A stretch of 64,000 nt of DNA from Saprospiraceae bacterium (GTDB taxonomy: Bacteria; Bacteroidota; Bacteroidia; Chitinophagales; Saprospiraceae). The stretch is taken from contig JAIYAP010000022.1 in assembly GCA_027488935.1 (NCBI GenBank), forward strand, positions 62,001-126,000. The letters are read 5' to 3'. Position 1 is the first letter of the stretch. The number at the start of each line of letters is the position of its first letter. The notes beneath the pieces are model-generated. The model was not told the origin of the DNA, ran no database searches, and saw nothing but the letters and a program-made list of their open reading frames with translations. Below are positions 18,522-25,500 of the stretch, one piece after another. A program made the position numbers and the translations under genes.

Positions 18522-19072
18522 GACTTTAACTGGTACACCCCCGGTAAATTCCTGCCCAAGCCGTCATAGTCCAGCCCATATCCCACTACAAAACGATCGG
18601 TGATATCAAATCCGATATGATCAACCGTAAGCGGAAAAACCACGGCATCGGGTTTGCGCAAAAGCGTAACCGTGGTAATGGAGGCCGGTGTTTTTCCTTG
18701 CAACAGTTCGATGAAATGATGCAGCGTACGGCCGGTATCCACAATATCTTCCACAACAATGACATGGCGGCCATGGAGGTCTTTTTCGAGGCCCATCACC
18801 ACTTGCACCGCGCCGGTGGATTGCGTGCCCGCGTACGATGCCAGTTTGACAAAACTCACTTCGCAATCTCCTTCAAAACGCCGGATCAGGTCGGAGGCAA
18901 ATACAAATGCCCCACTTAAAATACTGACAAACAAGGGGTTTTTATCGCCAAATTGTTCCGTGAGCGCGGTCCCGAGCGCCTGTACGCGGGCGCGAATGTC
19001 GGCTTCCGTAAACAGCGGCACAAAGTAAAGGTCGCGAATTTTGATCGTTTCAGTCGAATTTTGCTCCATCAT
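18518..19072 (-). CDS. hpt: Hypoxanthine phosphoribosyltransferase
   Basis: A 184-aa purine-salvage enzyme converting hypoxanthine or guanine plus PRPP to IMP or GMP. The PRPP loop is [15 protein letters not shown], preceded by [19 protein letters not shown] and followed by TLLRKPDAV and DFDI-like [17 protein letters not shown], all in family order. Two ATGs lie side by side (19072 and 19069). The 3' end overlaps the luxR stop by 3 bp in convergent orientation. A -7 element is 16 bp upstream, divergent from rnhB. Confidence 0.95.
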   Translation of the reverse strand: MMEQNSTETIKIRDLYFVPLFTEADIRARVQALGTALTEQFGDKNPLFVSILSGAFVFASDLIRRFEGDCEVSFVKLASYAGTQSTGAVQVVMGLEKDLHGRHVIVVEDIVDTGRTLHHFIELLQGKTPASITTVTLLRKPDAVVFPLTVDHIGFDITDRFVVGYGLDYDGLGRNLPGVYQLKS

Positions 19073-19087
19073 GGTGTTGTGTTGCGG

Positions 19088-19095
19088 CAAAAGTA
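19088..19095 (-). promoter_or_regulatory. -7 element TACTTTTG for hpt
   Basis: CAAAAGTA on the plus strand. It is in the 58-bp divergent gap to rnhB; on the other strand tatcttcg (19119-19126) is a one-mismatch candidate for rnhB. Confidence 0.5.
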
Positions 19096-19130
19096 AGGAA
19101 AGCCCTTTGCGTTTGTGCTATCTTCGCGTC

Positions 19131-19733
19131 ATGCTTTTGCCTTTTCACCACGATGATCTTTTGGAAGCCGGTTGCGACGAAGCCGGTCGCGGTTGTTTGG
19201 CCGGACCGGTTTTTGCGGCGGCGGTGATCCTGCCCAGGGATTTTTACCATCCCTTGCTGAACGATTCAAAACAAACCACCGAAAAGCAGCGCGCCCTGTT
19301 GCGGCCGGTGATTGAGCAGGAAGCCCTGGCCTGGTCGGTGGCTAAACTGGATGCGCCTGAAATAGACCAGATTAATATTTTAAAAGCTTCTTTTGCTGCC
19401 ATGCACCGCGCTGTTTCGGGTTTGCAACAGGTCCCGGCGTTTTTATTGATTGATGGCAACCGTTTTACACCATATCCGGGCATTCCGCACCTGTGTGTGA
19501 TCAAAGGCGATGGCAAATACGCTTCCATTGCCGCGGCCTCCATTTTGGCTAAAACCTACCGCGATGCCTATATGGAGCAATTGCACGATGCGCACCCGCA
19601 ATATGGTTGGGCGGTGAATAAAGGCTACCCGACCAAAGCGCACCGGGAAGCCATCCGGACATTTGGGGTAACAGAATACCATCGGAAATCGTTTCAGTTG
19701 TTGCCGTTGGGGGAGCAATTGCGGATGTTTTAG
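19131..19733 (+). CDS. rnhB: Ribonuclease HII
   Basis: A 200-aa endonuclease that cuts the RNA strand of RNA-DNA hybrids and removes misincorporated ribonucleotides. The catalytic acids are in [16 protein letters not shown] (Asp-Glu), LLIDGN and the [17 protein letters not shown] helix. The C-terminus [18 protein letters not shown] is standard. ATG 19131 was chosen; the frame extends upstream into the divergent hpt gene. Confidence 0.95.
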   Translation: MLLPFHHDDLLEAGCDEAGRGCLAGPVFAAAVILPRDFYHPLLNDSKQTTEKQRALLRPVIEQEALAWSVAKLDAPEIDQINILKASFAAMHRAVSGLQQVPAFLLIDGNRFTPYPGIPHLCVIKGDGKYASIAAASILAKTYRDAYMEQLHDAHPQYGWAVNKGYPTKAHREAIRTFGVTEYHRKSFQLLPLGEQLRMF

Positions 19734-19826
19734 ATTTTCAGGTTCAGATAGTATAGGTAATATCACATCTCCAGGATGTTTGCGGTTAGGTTTGCTAATA
19801 TCCTTATAATTTTGTACTTTTAGGGC

Positions 19827-19834
19827 TATTTTTG
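19827..19834 (+). promoter_or_regulatory. -7 element TATTTTTG for the toxin-antitoxin pair
   Basis: Exact core 31 bp before the antitoxin ATG. A second exact core, TAATTTTG, is at 19807-19814, so two overlapping start sites are possible. Confidence 0.45.
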
Positions 19835-19864
19835 CACATACCATTTCAAGAAACATATAATAAC

Positions 19865-20089
19865 ATGAGCATTCAAATAGATCTTCCGGAGGGTTTAAAA
19901 ATCAGCAACTTTGAGTTGAGTATGCTTTTAGCCGTAAAACTATTCGAGGAAGGATTAATTTCCTCCGGACAGGGCGCTGAGATGGTTGGATTATCCAAAC
20001 AGGCGTTTATTGAGTTGTTGGGGAAATATAAAGTGTCTGTATTTCAATATAATATGCAGGAAATCGAAGCGGATATTGCCAATGCTTGA
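19865..20089 (+). CDS. UPF0175-family antitoxin
   Basis: A 74-aa protein. A short strand (IQIDLPEGLK) is followed by helices typical of UPF0175: MLLAVKLFEEGLISSGQGAEMVGLSKQAFIELLGKYKVSVFQY. The family acts as the DNA-binding antitoxin partner of DUF3368 PIN-like toxins, and exactly such a gene follows with an 8-bp overlap. The region is more AT-rich than its neighbours, consistent with horizontal acquisition. Start ATG 19865 is chosen over an in-frame upstream codon. Confidence 0.9.
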   Translation: MSIQIDLPEGLKISNFELSMLLAVKLFEEGLISSGQGAEMVGLSKQAFIELLGKYKVSVFQYNMQEIEADIANA

Positions 20090-20546
20090 TCTTGAGTCAA
20101 TTGTCATTGCAGATGCCAGCCCGATTATTGCATTGGTAGCGATCGGCGAGTTGGAAATCTTGCAAAAAATGTATCAAAAAGTATACATTACTGATATTGT
20201 AAGGTTTGAAATACATGCAGATTTGCCATCATGGATCGAAGTTACCACCTTATATGACCCGACTGAATTTCAGATCCTCCAATTGGAACTTGACAAAGGA
20301 GAAGCAAGTGCGATTGCGTTGGCGCTTGAAAACCCCAATAGCAGGATTATCCTTGATGAAAATAAAGGTCGATCTGTTGCGAAAAGGCTAGGATTAAAGG
20401 TGACTGGGACAATTGGAATCATCATATCGGCCAAGGATCAAGGCTTTATTCAATCTGGCTTGGAGGTTTTGGCAAAATTAGAAGCGCATGGATTTTGGCT
20501 TTCCGAGCAGTTGAAAAAAGAACTCATTATTAGATTAAAGGAGTAG
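20082..20546 (+). CDS. DUF3368 PIN-like toxin
   Basis: A 154-aa protein with the PIN-type acidic residues: Asp in IVIADASPIIALVAIGELEIL, Glu in DKGEASAIALALE, and Asp in RIILDENKGRSVAKRLGLKVTGT. This is the DUF3368 layout, predicted to be an RNase toxin held in check by the UPF0175 protein upstream. The start ATG 20082 overlaps the antitoxin stop by 8 bp, implying translational coupling. The gene is AT-rich relative to the window. It appears intact. Confidence 0.9.
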   Translation: MLDLESIVIADASPIIALVAIGELEILQKMYQKVYITDIVRFEIHADLPSWIEVTTLYDPTEFQILQLELDKGEASAIALALENPNSRIILDENKGRSVAKRLGLKVTGTIGIIISAKDQGFIQSGLEVLAKLEAHGFWLSEQLKKELIIRLKE

Positions 20547-20790
20547 ATTTCATTTTAGACCGGCCAGTTCCAATAGAAATCGTTTAAGTTGTGCCCGCCT
20601 TAGCATTTGAGGTTTTTTGAGGTCATACTCTATTCTACTTCAGATCTTCAATCTCTTTCCAGCAAATTTTTCCAATTATTTAGTCATCGCAAAGTAGCTA
20701 TGAAAGCAAATGCCTTCTAATCCATTGAAAATCACCTTTTATCCATCCATCCTTTAAATCCATTTAAATCTGGGTTAAAAAGGAAGGGGG
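20547..20790. other. Intergenic region downstream of toxin and FGE-like gene
   Basis: A 244-bp AT-rich gap between convergent genes. It holds no ORF with family resemblance. Near 20756-20770 is the imperfect palindrome ccatttaaatctgg, and a run of G (20786-20790) directly follows the stop of the FGE-like gene on its coding strand as CCCCC. I looked for a DGR template copy of the adjacent variable region here and saw none. Confidence 0.5.
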
Positions 20791-20916
20791 TTATAAGGTC
20801 CTGGCTAGGCGGAAACCTAGGTCGTAGCCTTGAACACCGGGAGCGTTGCCGTTGCGAGACGCCACACGGCAGTAACGCGGGCGGCTATACCACGACCCGC
20901 CGCGACAAACACGGTA
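20791..20916 (-). other. Putative DGR variable region (VR)
   Basis: The last 41 codons and stop run from RVCRGGSW to GFRLARTL. Between the invariant GGSW and GFR anchors the residues are scattered (Y, S, R, P, R, Y, then S, N, G, N, and G, V, Q, G, Y, D), as expected where Asn codons of a template are mutated at adenines. The 3' end uses codons that look unusual for this window (CTA twice, AGG), as if constrained by nucleotide rather than protein sequence, and a C-rich run follows the stop. No template repeat or reverse transcriptase is in the window, so this rests on resemblance. Confidence 0.5.
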
Positions 20917-23367
20917 GGAGCCGGATGTTGGGCCTTGCGGATCTTTAGCAGAGTTTTTTTTATAATAATTTTCGCTATACCAGTCGCTGCACCATTCCCA
21001 AACATTTCCACTCATATCATGTAAACCCAAGGCATTGGGGCAGCGCAAGCTGCCTACGGCGACGGTCGCTCCTCGGTAAAGTCCGGAGAGGGAGTAGGAT
21101 TGTTTAGAACTTTCAGAACCATCAAAATTAATTTGGGCCGGATCCGCCACATCCTTTCCATTGCCGAAGCGCACTTTTTTGCCACCTTCCCGGGCAGCGT
21201 ACTCCCACTCTGCTTCGGTGGGCAGGCGGTAGTTTTTGCCAGGGTACAGGGCATTGAGTTTTTGCAGGAAGATTTGTATCCACTCCCAGGAGACTTCTTT
21301 TACCGGGCAGTCCGCGCAGTTTTTATGTTCGGATGGGCGGGTTTGCATAATGGCATTCCATAGTTCCTGCGTTACCTCGTATTTACCGATTTCAAAAGCG
21401 GATAGGGTGACTTGATGAGTAGGTTTTTCATTATCGTTTCCTTCATCGAATACATCGCCCATTAGGAATTGGCCTGCGGGTATTTTGGCCATTTGTAGGG
21501 ATTTTTGGGCGGCCGGGGGCAAATCGCCAGGGGTGGGAGAGCCAGGGCTCGCTGCTGTACGGACAGGTCGCGACCTGTCCGTACGATTTCCCGAATTATT
21601 TTCTAGGTTATCGCCTATTTTTCGTTCGACAGCGCGTGTCTGGATAGATTTTGTTGCGGTATTCAATTTTGATTTTAATTGCCCTTTTATCGCGGCGGGT
21701 TTTTGCTTTAGCGCCTCGGTTACGGGCGCTAAAGCCTGCGGGCTACCATATTTTTGCAGTGTTTCCAATACTTTTGAAACACGCTCGGGTGTATCCGCAT
21801 CCTGGGCTTTTTTTACAATGGCTGAATCTAATTGGGTTTGTAACTGGTTTATAATCGGGCGGTTTATAACTGCTTCTGCCATTTCGTCGAGGCGCTCCAA
21901 CTTCGGATAATCCTGCACATATTGCTGAAATTTTTTGGGTTGCGGGTCGGTAGACATCGATTTAATGTAGGCCCGTTCCAAGTAGGACAAAGTCGCTGTT
22001 TTTTCATCTGAAAGCAATTGTTCTGCCGCAGCTTTTACCCGAGGTAGTTGGGTAGCATCAGGAAAATCGGAAACAAAACGCTGTATTTTGTTAAAATCAG
22101 GCGCTTTTTCAAGCATTTTCACCTCTTTGGCTTCTAATTGCTTGATTTTCTCGGTTACCTTTTCGTGAAATACCCCTGTTGGTCCAATTTCTTTTTGATA
22201 CGTGCGCAGGTCTGACAGTTTTCCGGTTTTTTCTGCCAAATAAAAATAAGCCTTCTCCACCCGCGGATTCGTTGCTTTTTCAGTGCCGTGGTCATTAATG
22301 TATTGTGTGTATGCTTCCGGGGTATCGACAACACTGGCCACCCACCAGTCGCGTATAGGCGCGGGCGTGAATGCCCAGGTAACACCCGTACTTGCCATCA
22401 AAAAAGCAAGAAACAAGGCCGTCGCCCGGAGCGGTTTTACCCAGGGATTGTTTGGTTTTTCTATCGGAATGGGCGTTTCTATGGGCTTAATCACCGGCAC
22501 ATCCATCTCTTTTACGATCGATTCTATTTTTATGGATTCGTAAATAGGCGATTCATTCGGGTTGGGCGCCTCCTCCAATCCGCGGGTGCCAGGCTCCAGG
22601 GCCACGCGTTCCTCGGCCTTTTTTTCGGGCGTTTCTTTGATTTCGTTTTGGGTATCTTCCTCGGTAACAATCGTGACCGTTTCCATTAAAGAAACATCGC
22701 GGGGTACGTATTCCCTGGTGTTGGCATCAAATTCGAGCAGGGAAACTTTCACCAGCAATTGGTGCTCACCCGCCACTTTCGGGCGCACTTGAAACAACCA
22801 TTGCGTATAACCCACCGCGCGAATGTTTTGCTTGGCGTTGTTTAAAGGCTTGATTTCAAACACATTGCCATCCATATCCACCAATTCGGCGCTCATATAA
22901 TCCGATACTTCTACCCGATTTTTGGTTTTGGTATCATTGGTGAGGATGAGGTCTTCGTACACGGCATCTTCATCGAGCGCCACCCTTACCCGGCAAATAC
23001 TGGGTTTTTGGAGGGGCATTTTTCCGGGAATCTGGTACAGGATGATGCCTTCTTTGGCGTTGGAGGGTGTTTTTTGGCCTTCCGTGGGCACTTCGAAATC
23101 GATCTCTTGTAGTTCGCCGACCAAATCGAGGGTATCGCGGCGCACGGCAGCAATGCGGAGGTCGTATTCCTTGAAATCGATGACGCCATCTCGCTTATCT
23201 TTGTTGGCGGCATTGAGTCGACTTACCAGCAGGAGCACTTGTTGGTGTTTGTCCGTACCTTCCGGGAGCAGTTCGCGCAGGGCTTTGAGGGCCTCGGGCA
23301 GGGCTTCCACGAGGAGGTCTTCTATATCGCGGCGTATTTCGGCGAGGGGCTTGGTGTTTGCTGGCAT
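20791..23367 (-). CDS. EAD11-like / transmembrane / FGE-sulfatase-fold protein, candidate DGR target
   Basis: An 858-aa multidomain protein. Residues about 8-90 resemble effector-associated domain 11 of bacterial conflict systems (LLLVSRLNAANKDKRDGVID, then a helix with RIAAVRRDTLDLVGEL). Residues about 100-260 are a beta-rich module. One TM helix is at about 312-332 (LRATALFLAFLMASTGVTWAF). Next comes a helical-repeat stretch of about 45-residue units (335-590) and a C-terminal FGE/SUMF1 (C-lectin-like) domain from about 625 (IPAGQFLMGDVFDEG, YRLPTEAEWEYAAREGG, DMSGNVWEWCSDWY). The first catalytic Cys of true FGE is Ser, so it is probably non-enzymatic. The protein ends in RGGSW-x(n)-LGFRLARTL like DGR variable proteins. 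ATG 23367 was chosen over GTG 23391 because the -7 element overlaps the latter. Confidence 0.8.
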   Translation of the reverse strand: MPANTKPLAEIRRDIEDLLVEALPEALKALRELLPEGTDKHQQVLLLVSRLNAANKDKRDGVIDFKEYDLRIAAVRRDTLDLVGELQEIDFEVPTEGQKTPSNAKEGIILYQIPGKMPLQKPSICRVRVALDEDAVYEDLILTNDTKTKNRVEVSDYMSAELVDMDGNVFEIKPLNNAKQNIRAVGYTQWLFQVRPKVAGEHQLLVKVSLLEFDANTREYVPRDVSLMETVTIVTEEDTQNEIKETPEKKAEERVALEPGTRGLEEAPNPNESPIYESIKIESIVKEMDVPVIKPIETPIPIEKPNNPWVKPLRATALFLAFLMASTGVTWAFTPAPIRDWWVASVVDTPEAYTQYINDHGTEKATNPRVEKAYFYLAEKTGKLSDLRTYQKEIGPTGVFHEKVTEKIKQLEAKEVKMLEKAPDFNKIQRFVSDFPDATQLPRVKAAAEQLLSDEKTATLSYLERAYIKSMSTDPQPKKFQQYVQDYPKLERLDEMAEAVINRPIINQLQTQLDSAIVKKAQDADTPERVSKVLETLQKYGSPQALAPVTEALKQKPAAIKGQLKSKLNTATKSIQTRAVERKIGDNLENNSGNRTDRSRPVRTAASPGSPTPGDLPPAAQKSLQMAKIPAGQFLMGDVFDEGNDNEKPTHQVTLSAFEIGKYEVTQELWNAIMQTRPSEHKNCADCPVKEVSWEWIQIFLQKLNALYPGKNYRLPTEAEWEYAAREGGKKVRFGNGKDVADPAQINFDGSESSKQSYSLSGLYRGATVAVGSLRCPNALGLHDMSGNVWEWCSDWYSENYYKKNSAKDPQGPTSGSYRVCRGGSWYSRPRYCRVASRNGNAPGVQGYDLGFRLARTL
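21557..21584. repeat. 28-bp perfect palindrome inside the FGE-like gene
   Basis: gtacggacaggtcg followed by its exact reverse complement. It is translated in frame (RTDRSRPVRT) in the Pro/Ser-rich linker just before the FGE domain. Confidence 0.9.
21705..21735. repeat. Second palindrome in the FGE-like gene
   Basis: Eleven-bp arms gctttagcgcc and ggcgctaaagc with a 9-nt loop, encoding ALAPVTEALK in the helical-repeat region. It is a different sequence family from the 28-bp palindrome. Confidence 0.75.
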
Positions 23368-23390
23368 TGTTCGGCGGATTGGTTGCGGCA

Positions 23391-23398
23391 CAAATATA
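23391..23398 (-). promoter_or_regulatory. -7 element TATATTTG for the FGE-like gene
   Basis: CAAATATA on the plus strand, 24 bp upstream of ATG 23367. It supports ATG 23367 as the start. Confidence 0.55.
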
Positions 23399-23426
23399 AA
23401 AGATTTGTAGTGAATTATTTACCCCC

Positions 23427-23513
23427 ACGTCGGAAGGGTGGTTTAGTTTGCCCCAGGTCGGAAGCGTCCCGGACGCTTCCGACCTGGGGCAAACTAAACC
23501 ACCCTTCCGACGT
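23427..23513. repeat. Long perfect palindrome, 43-bp arms
   Basis: Arms 23427-23469 and 23471-23513 are exact reverse complements around a single C. Each arm has two copies of the tcggaag core, one as cgtcggaagggt and one as ggtcggaagcgtcc, joined by gtttagtttgcccca. It lies in the divergent gap between the FGE-like gene and the lipoprotein gene. Confidence 0.97.
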
Positions 23514-23590
23514 AGAAGCCACCCCAACCTCAATCCAAAATTTTTCGTTTTACCTAATATCACACCTAACCATTTACAAAAATCCAAACC

Positions 23591-23980
23591 ATGAAACACT
23601 TAGGAATCCTTGCCCTTTTCATTTTAATGCTCTCCGCCGCTTGTACTAAGAAGGAGAACGACGATTGCCTGTACTTCGAACGCGCTCGTTTTATCGAAGC
23701 ATCTTTACCCGCTTTTGGGCTGGTCAATCAGGTAATTCCGGTGCCTACCAAGTTTGCTTGCACCAACGGATGCGGCCAATTTTCAAGTTTTGAAACCAAA
23801 ATAGAGGGAAATACGATTAATGTACGCGTAATTGCCAAATACGAAGGCTGCGTTTGTACTGAAAACATACCTACTTATACGGAAACTTATAATTTGCAGG
23901 TTTCTACCCCAGGTTCGTATGTGGTGAAATTTGTGACGGATGACGATGCTTTTTTGATTTCTCTGATTTCGATTCAGTAG
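23591..23980 (+). CDS. Small Cys-containing lipoprotein, unknown
   Basis: A 129-aa protein with a lipoprotein signal (LGILALFILMLSAAC, Cys at residue 18). The mature part has Cys residues in DDCLYF, FACTNGCGQF and YEGCVCTEN and a strand-rich C-terminus (SYVVKFVTDDDAFLISLISIQ). It resembles short hypothetical lipoproteins common in Bacteroidota; no function is assigned. It is flanked on both sides by palindromes of the same family (23427-23513 and 23987-24055), so gene plus repeats may have been gained together. Confidence 0.75.
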   Translation: MKHLGILALFILMLSAACTKKENDDCLYFERARFIEASLPAFGLVNQVIPVPTKFACTNGCGQFSSFETKIEGNTINVRVIAKYEGCVCTENIPTYTETYNLQVSTPGSYVVKFVTDDDAFLISLISIQ

Positions 23981-23986
23981 GCGTGC

Positions 23987-24055
23987 CACGTCGGAAGGGT
24001 CCCCCACGTCGGAAGCGTCTCGGACGCTTCCGACGTGGGGGACCCTTCCGACGTG
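23987..24055. repeat. Palindrome, 33-bp arms, downstream of lipoprotein gene
   Basis: Arms 23987-24019 and 24023-24055 with a 3-nt loop. Each arm is a tandem of cacgtcggaagggtcccc and cacgtcggaagcgtc. It begins 6 bp after the lipoprotein stop. Confidence 0.97.
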
Positions 24056-24076
24056 AGGGCACTATCGCCTTGTTAT

Positions 24077-24107
24077 TTTGGATTGTCCTGATAAACGATT
24101 ATTTTTG
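24077..24107 (+). promoter_or_regulatory. Promoter for the VapB-like gene: TTTG-N19-TATTTTTG
   Basis: The -33 TTTG (24077-24080) and -7 TATTTTTG (24100-24107) are 19 bp apart, the best complete Bacteroidota promoter match in the window. Confidence 0.65.
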
Positions 24108-24163
24108 CATGAACGGTAAACGCATCTAACGTGTTATTACCTAAAATTAAACCATAGCGCGTT

Positions 24164-24337
24164 ATGACTTCATTCGCAGAAAAGAAATTGGAATTAATTC
24201 GCCAGAAATTTGATGCAGATGCTATTCGGAAAAACCGAGGTCGCGTAGGACATAACAAGGCTAAAATCATGCAACTTATTCAGGAAATGGATGTGCAGGA
24301 GCCTATTGAGCAACTTTTGGCGCAATTAACTAAATGA
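24164..24337 (+). CDS. Small VapB-like antitoxin candidate
   Basis: A 57-aa, highly charged helical protein beginning MTSFAEKKLELIRQKF, with a basic middle (RKNRGRVGHNKAK) and a helical end (QLIQEMDVQEPIEQLLAQLTK). It overlaps by 4 bp (ATGA) a truncated PIN-domain start, the usual antitoxin-toxin arrangement. It has its own well-formed promoter. No DNA-binding fold is certain from sequence alone. It may be an orphan antitoxin now that the toxin is broken. Confidence 0.65.
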   Translation: MTSFAEKKLELIRQKFDADAIRKNRGRVGHNKAKIMQLIQEMDVQEPIEQLLAQLTK

Positions 24338-24441
24338 TTTATCTTTTTGATTCTAATATTTTACTGCATTCTGTCCGCCAGTCTGATATAATGGTCCAAA
24401 TTGAGCAGAATTTCGACCCTTTTGGTGTGGGGAACGAATAA
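24334..24441 (+). pseudogene. Truncated PIN-domain (VapC-like) toxin remnant
   Basis: A 35-aa frame starting MIYLFDSNILLHSVRQS, which is the first strand and catalytic Asp of a VapC PIN domain, and ending DPFGVGNE-stop. A PIN toxin is normally about 130 aa. The following 200 bp in any frame does not continue the fold, so the rest has been deleted rather than only frameshifted. The 24574-24654 palindrome lies just downstream and may mark the deletion edge. Confidence 0.7.
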
Positions 24442-24573
24442 ATGTTTTTATGGAGATCAGAAGCATAAATGGCTAGTATTCTTTTAATTTATGGTAAAAT
24501 ATTCCGCCTTGCTGGGGCATTTTTATCTGTTGTTGGTATAAAATACAAATCATGTAAGAAGGGTTGTTTACGT

Positions 24574-24654
24574 TCCACGTCGGAAGCGTCCCCCTCCCAC
24601 GTCGGAAGCGTTTCGAACGCTTCCGACGTGGGAGGGGGACGCTTCCGACGTGGA
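24574..24654. repeat. Palindrome, 39-bp arms, abutting the methyltransferase stop
   Basis: Arms 24574-24612 and 24616-24654 with a 3-nt loop. Each arm has two tandem copies of ccacgtcggaagcgtc. It ends 1 bp from the TGA (24656-24658) of the minus-strand methyltransferase and could act as its terminator or 3' transcript stabiliser. Confidence 0.97.
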
Positions 24655-24655
24655 G

Positions 24656-25486
24656 TCATTTAACACAAACCACCATCCCGTAAAACCAGGCGCCTTCGCC
24701 CAGGGCTTCATACTGTCGGATGGAGGCCCGCACGTTGTTTAACCGTATATCATTCACAATACGAAAGGCTTTGAACACTTTGCCCCAGGGCAGCCATTGG
24801 GTACACAATTCATGCAAATTGCGCAAGGAAACCCGCACATGCCGCGTAACATCTTGCATGTCAGCCGATTGAAAGCCCGCCAATTGGGCATGTGCTAAGT
24901 GTTCTGCGCGGGTGTCAATGTCCCGAATGGCCCAGGGGTGCAGCCATTGTTGCAACAAGGTTTCGCCGCGTTCGGATACGGGCCGGTCCGCGCGGATGTA
25001 TTCGGCGATGACCAAGCGGCCGCCGGGCTTGAGCAGGCGATAGGCTTCGCGGTAAAAATCAATTTTATGTTCGGCGTGGCACAAACTCTCGCAGGCCCAT
25101 ACAACGTCAAAATGGGCATCGGGGAAGGGGGTGTTGCAATAATCGGCCACTACAAATTGTACACCGGAAGCCTGGCGTTCGGCTAAAACGCGTTGACAAT
25201 CAGCGATTTGTTCGGGCACAATGCTGATGCCCGTCGCCTGGGCCTGCCGGTGTTCGGCCAACCAAAAACAGGCGCTTCCCATGCCACAACCGGCATCCAA
25301 CACATGCTCACCCGCCTGTATATCCGCCAAATCGGCCATCGCCCGGTTCATGTTGTTGAGCGCCGCGTGGTGCTTATCGGCATGTTCGTCGTAATACCCA
25401 AAGTGAACGGCCAGGTTGTGCCGGTTGTTCCAGATCGTGCGGTAATCAAACCGGGTATGGCGGTAATAACTGCGGATATCAAGCAT
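24656..25486 (-). CDS. SAM-dependent methyltransferase (class I)
   Basis: A 276-aa enzyme. Motif I is HVLDAGCGMGSACFWLAE, motif II/III includes VQFVVADYCNTPFPDAHFDVVWACESLCHA, and LLKPGGRLVIAEYI follows. The HFGYYDEHAD start and the ESLCHAEHKIDFYREAYR segment resemble the tocopherol/sterol C-methyltransferase branch, so a lipid or quinone-like substrate is possible, but this is inference. It lies 14 bp downstream of cinA on the same strand, so the two are likely co-transcribed. A palindromic repeat begins 1 bp past its stop. Confidence 0.88.
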   Translation of the reverse strand: MLDIRSYYRHTRFDYRTIWNNRHNLAVHFGYYDEHADKHHAALNNMNRAMADLADIQAGEHVLDAGCGMGSACFWLAEHRQAQATGISIVPEQIADCQRVLAERQASGVQFVVADYCNTPFPDAHFDVVWACESLCHAEHKIDFYREAYRLLKPGGRLVIAEYIRADRPVSERGETLLQQWLHPWAIRDIDTRAEHLAHAQLAGFQSADMQDVTRHVRVSLRNLHELCTQWLPWGKVFKAFRIVNDIRLNNVRASIRQYEALGEGAWFYGMVVCVK

Positions 25487-25500
25487 AGCGCGGTGTAGGT

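Noticed and set aside
20547-20790. DGR template repeat or accessory gene next to the variable region
   Set aside because: No stretch resembles the variable region with Asn-type codons, and no reverse transcriptase frame with YxDD was found anywhere in the window.
22922-23410. 162-aa plus-strand frame opposite the EAD-like domain
   Set aside because: It is antisense to a domain-bearing gene, Ser/Arg-rich from the reverse of Glu/Leu codons, with no conserved motif.
24469-24663. 64-aa frame on the plus strand downstream of the broken PIN toxin
   Set aside because: Its second half is the translated palindrome, the first half shows no family resemblance, and no promoter or ribosome site precedes it.
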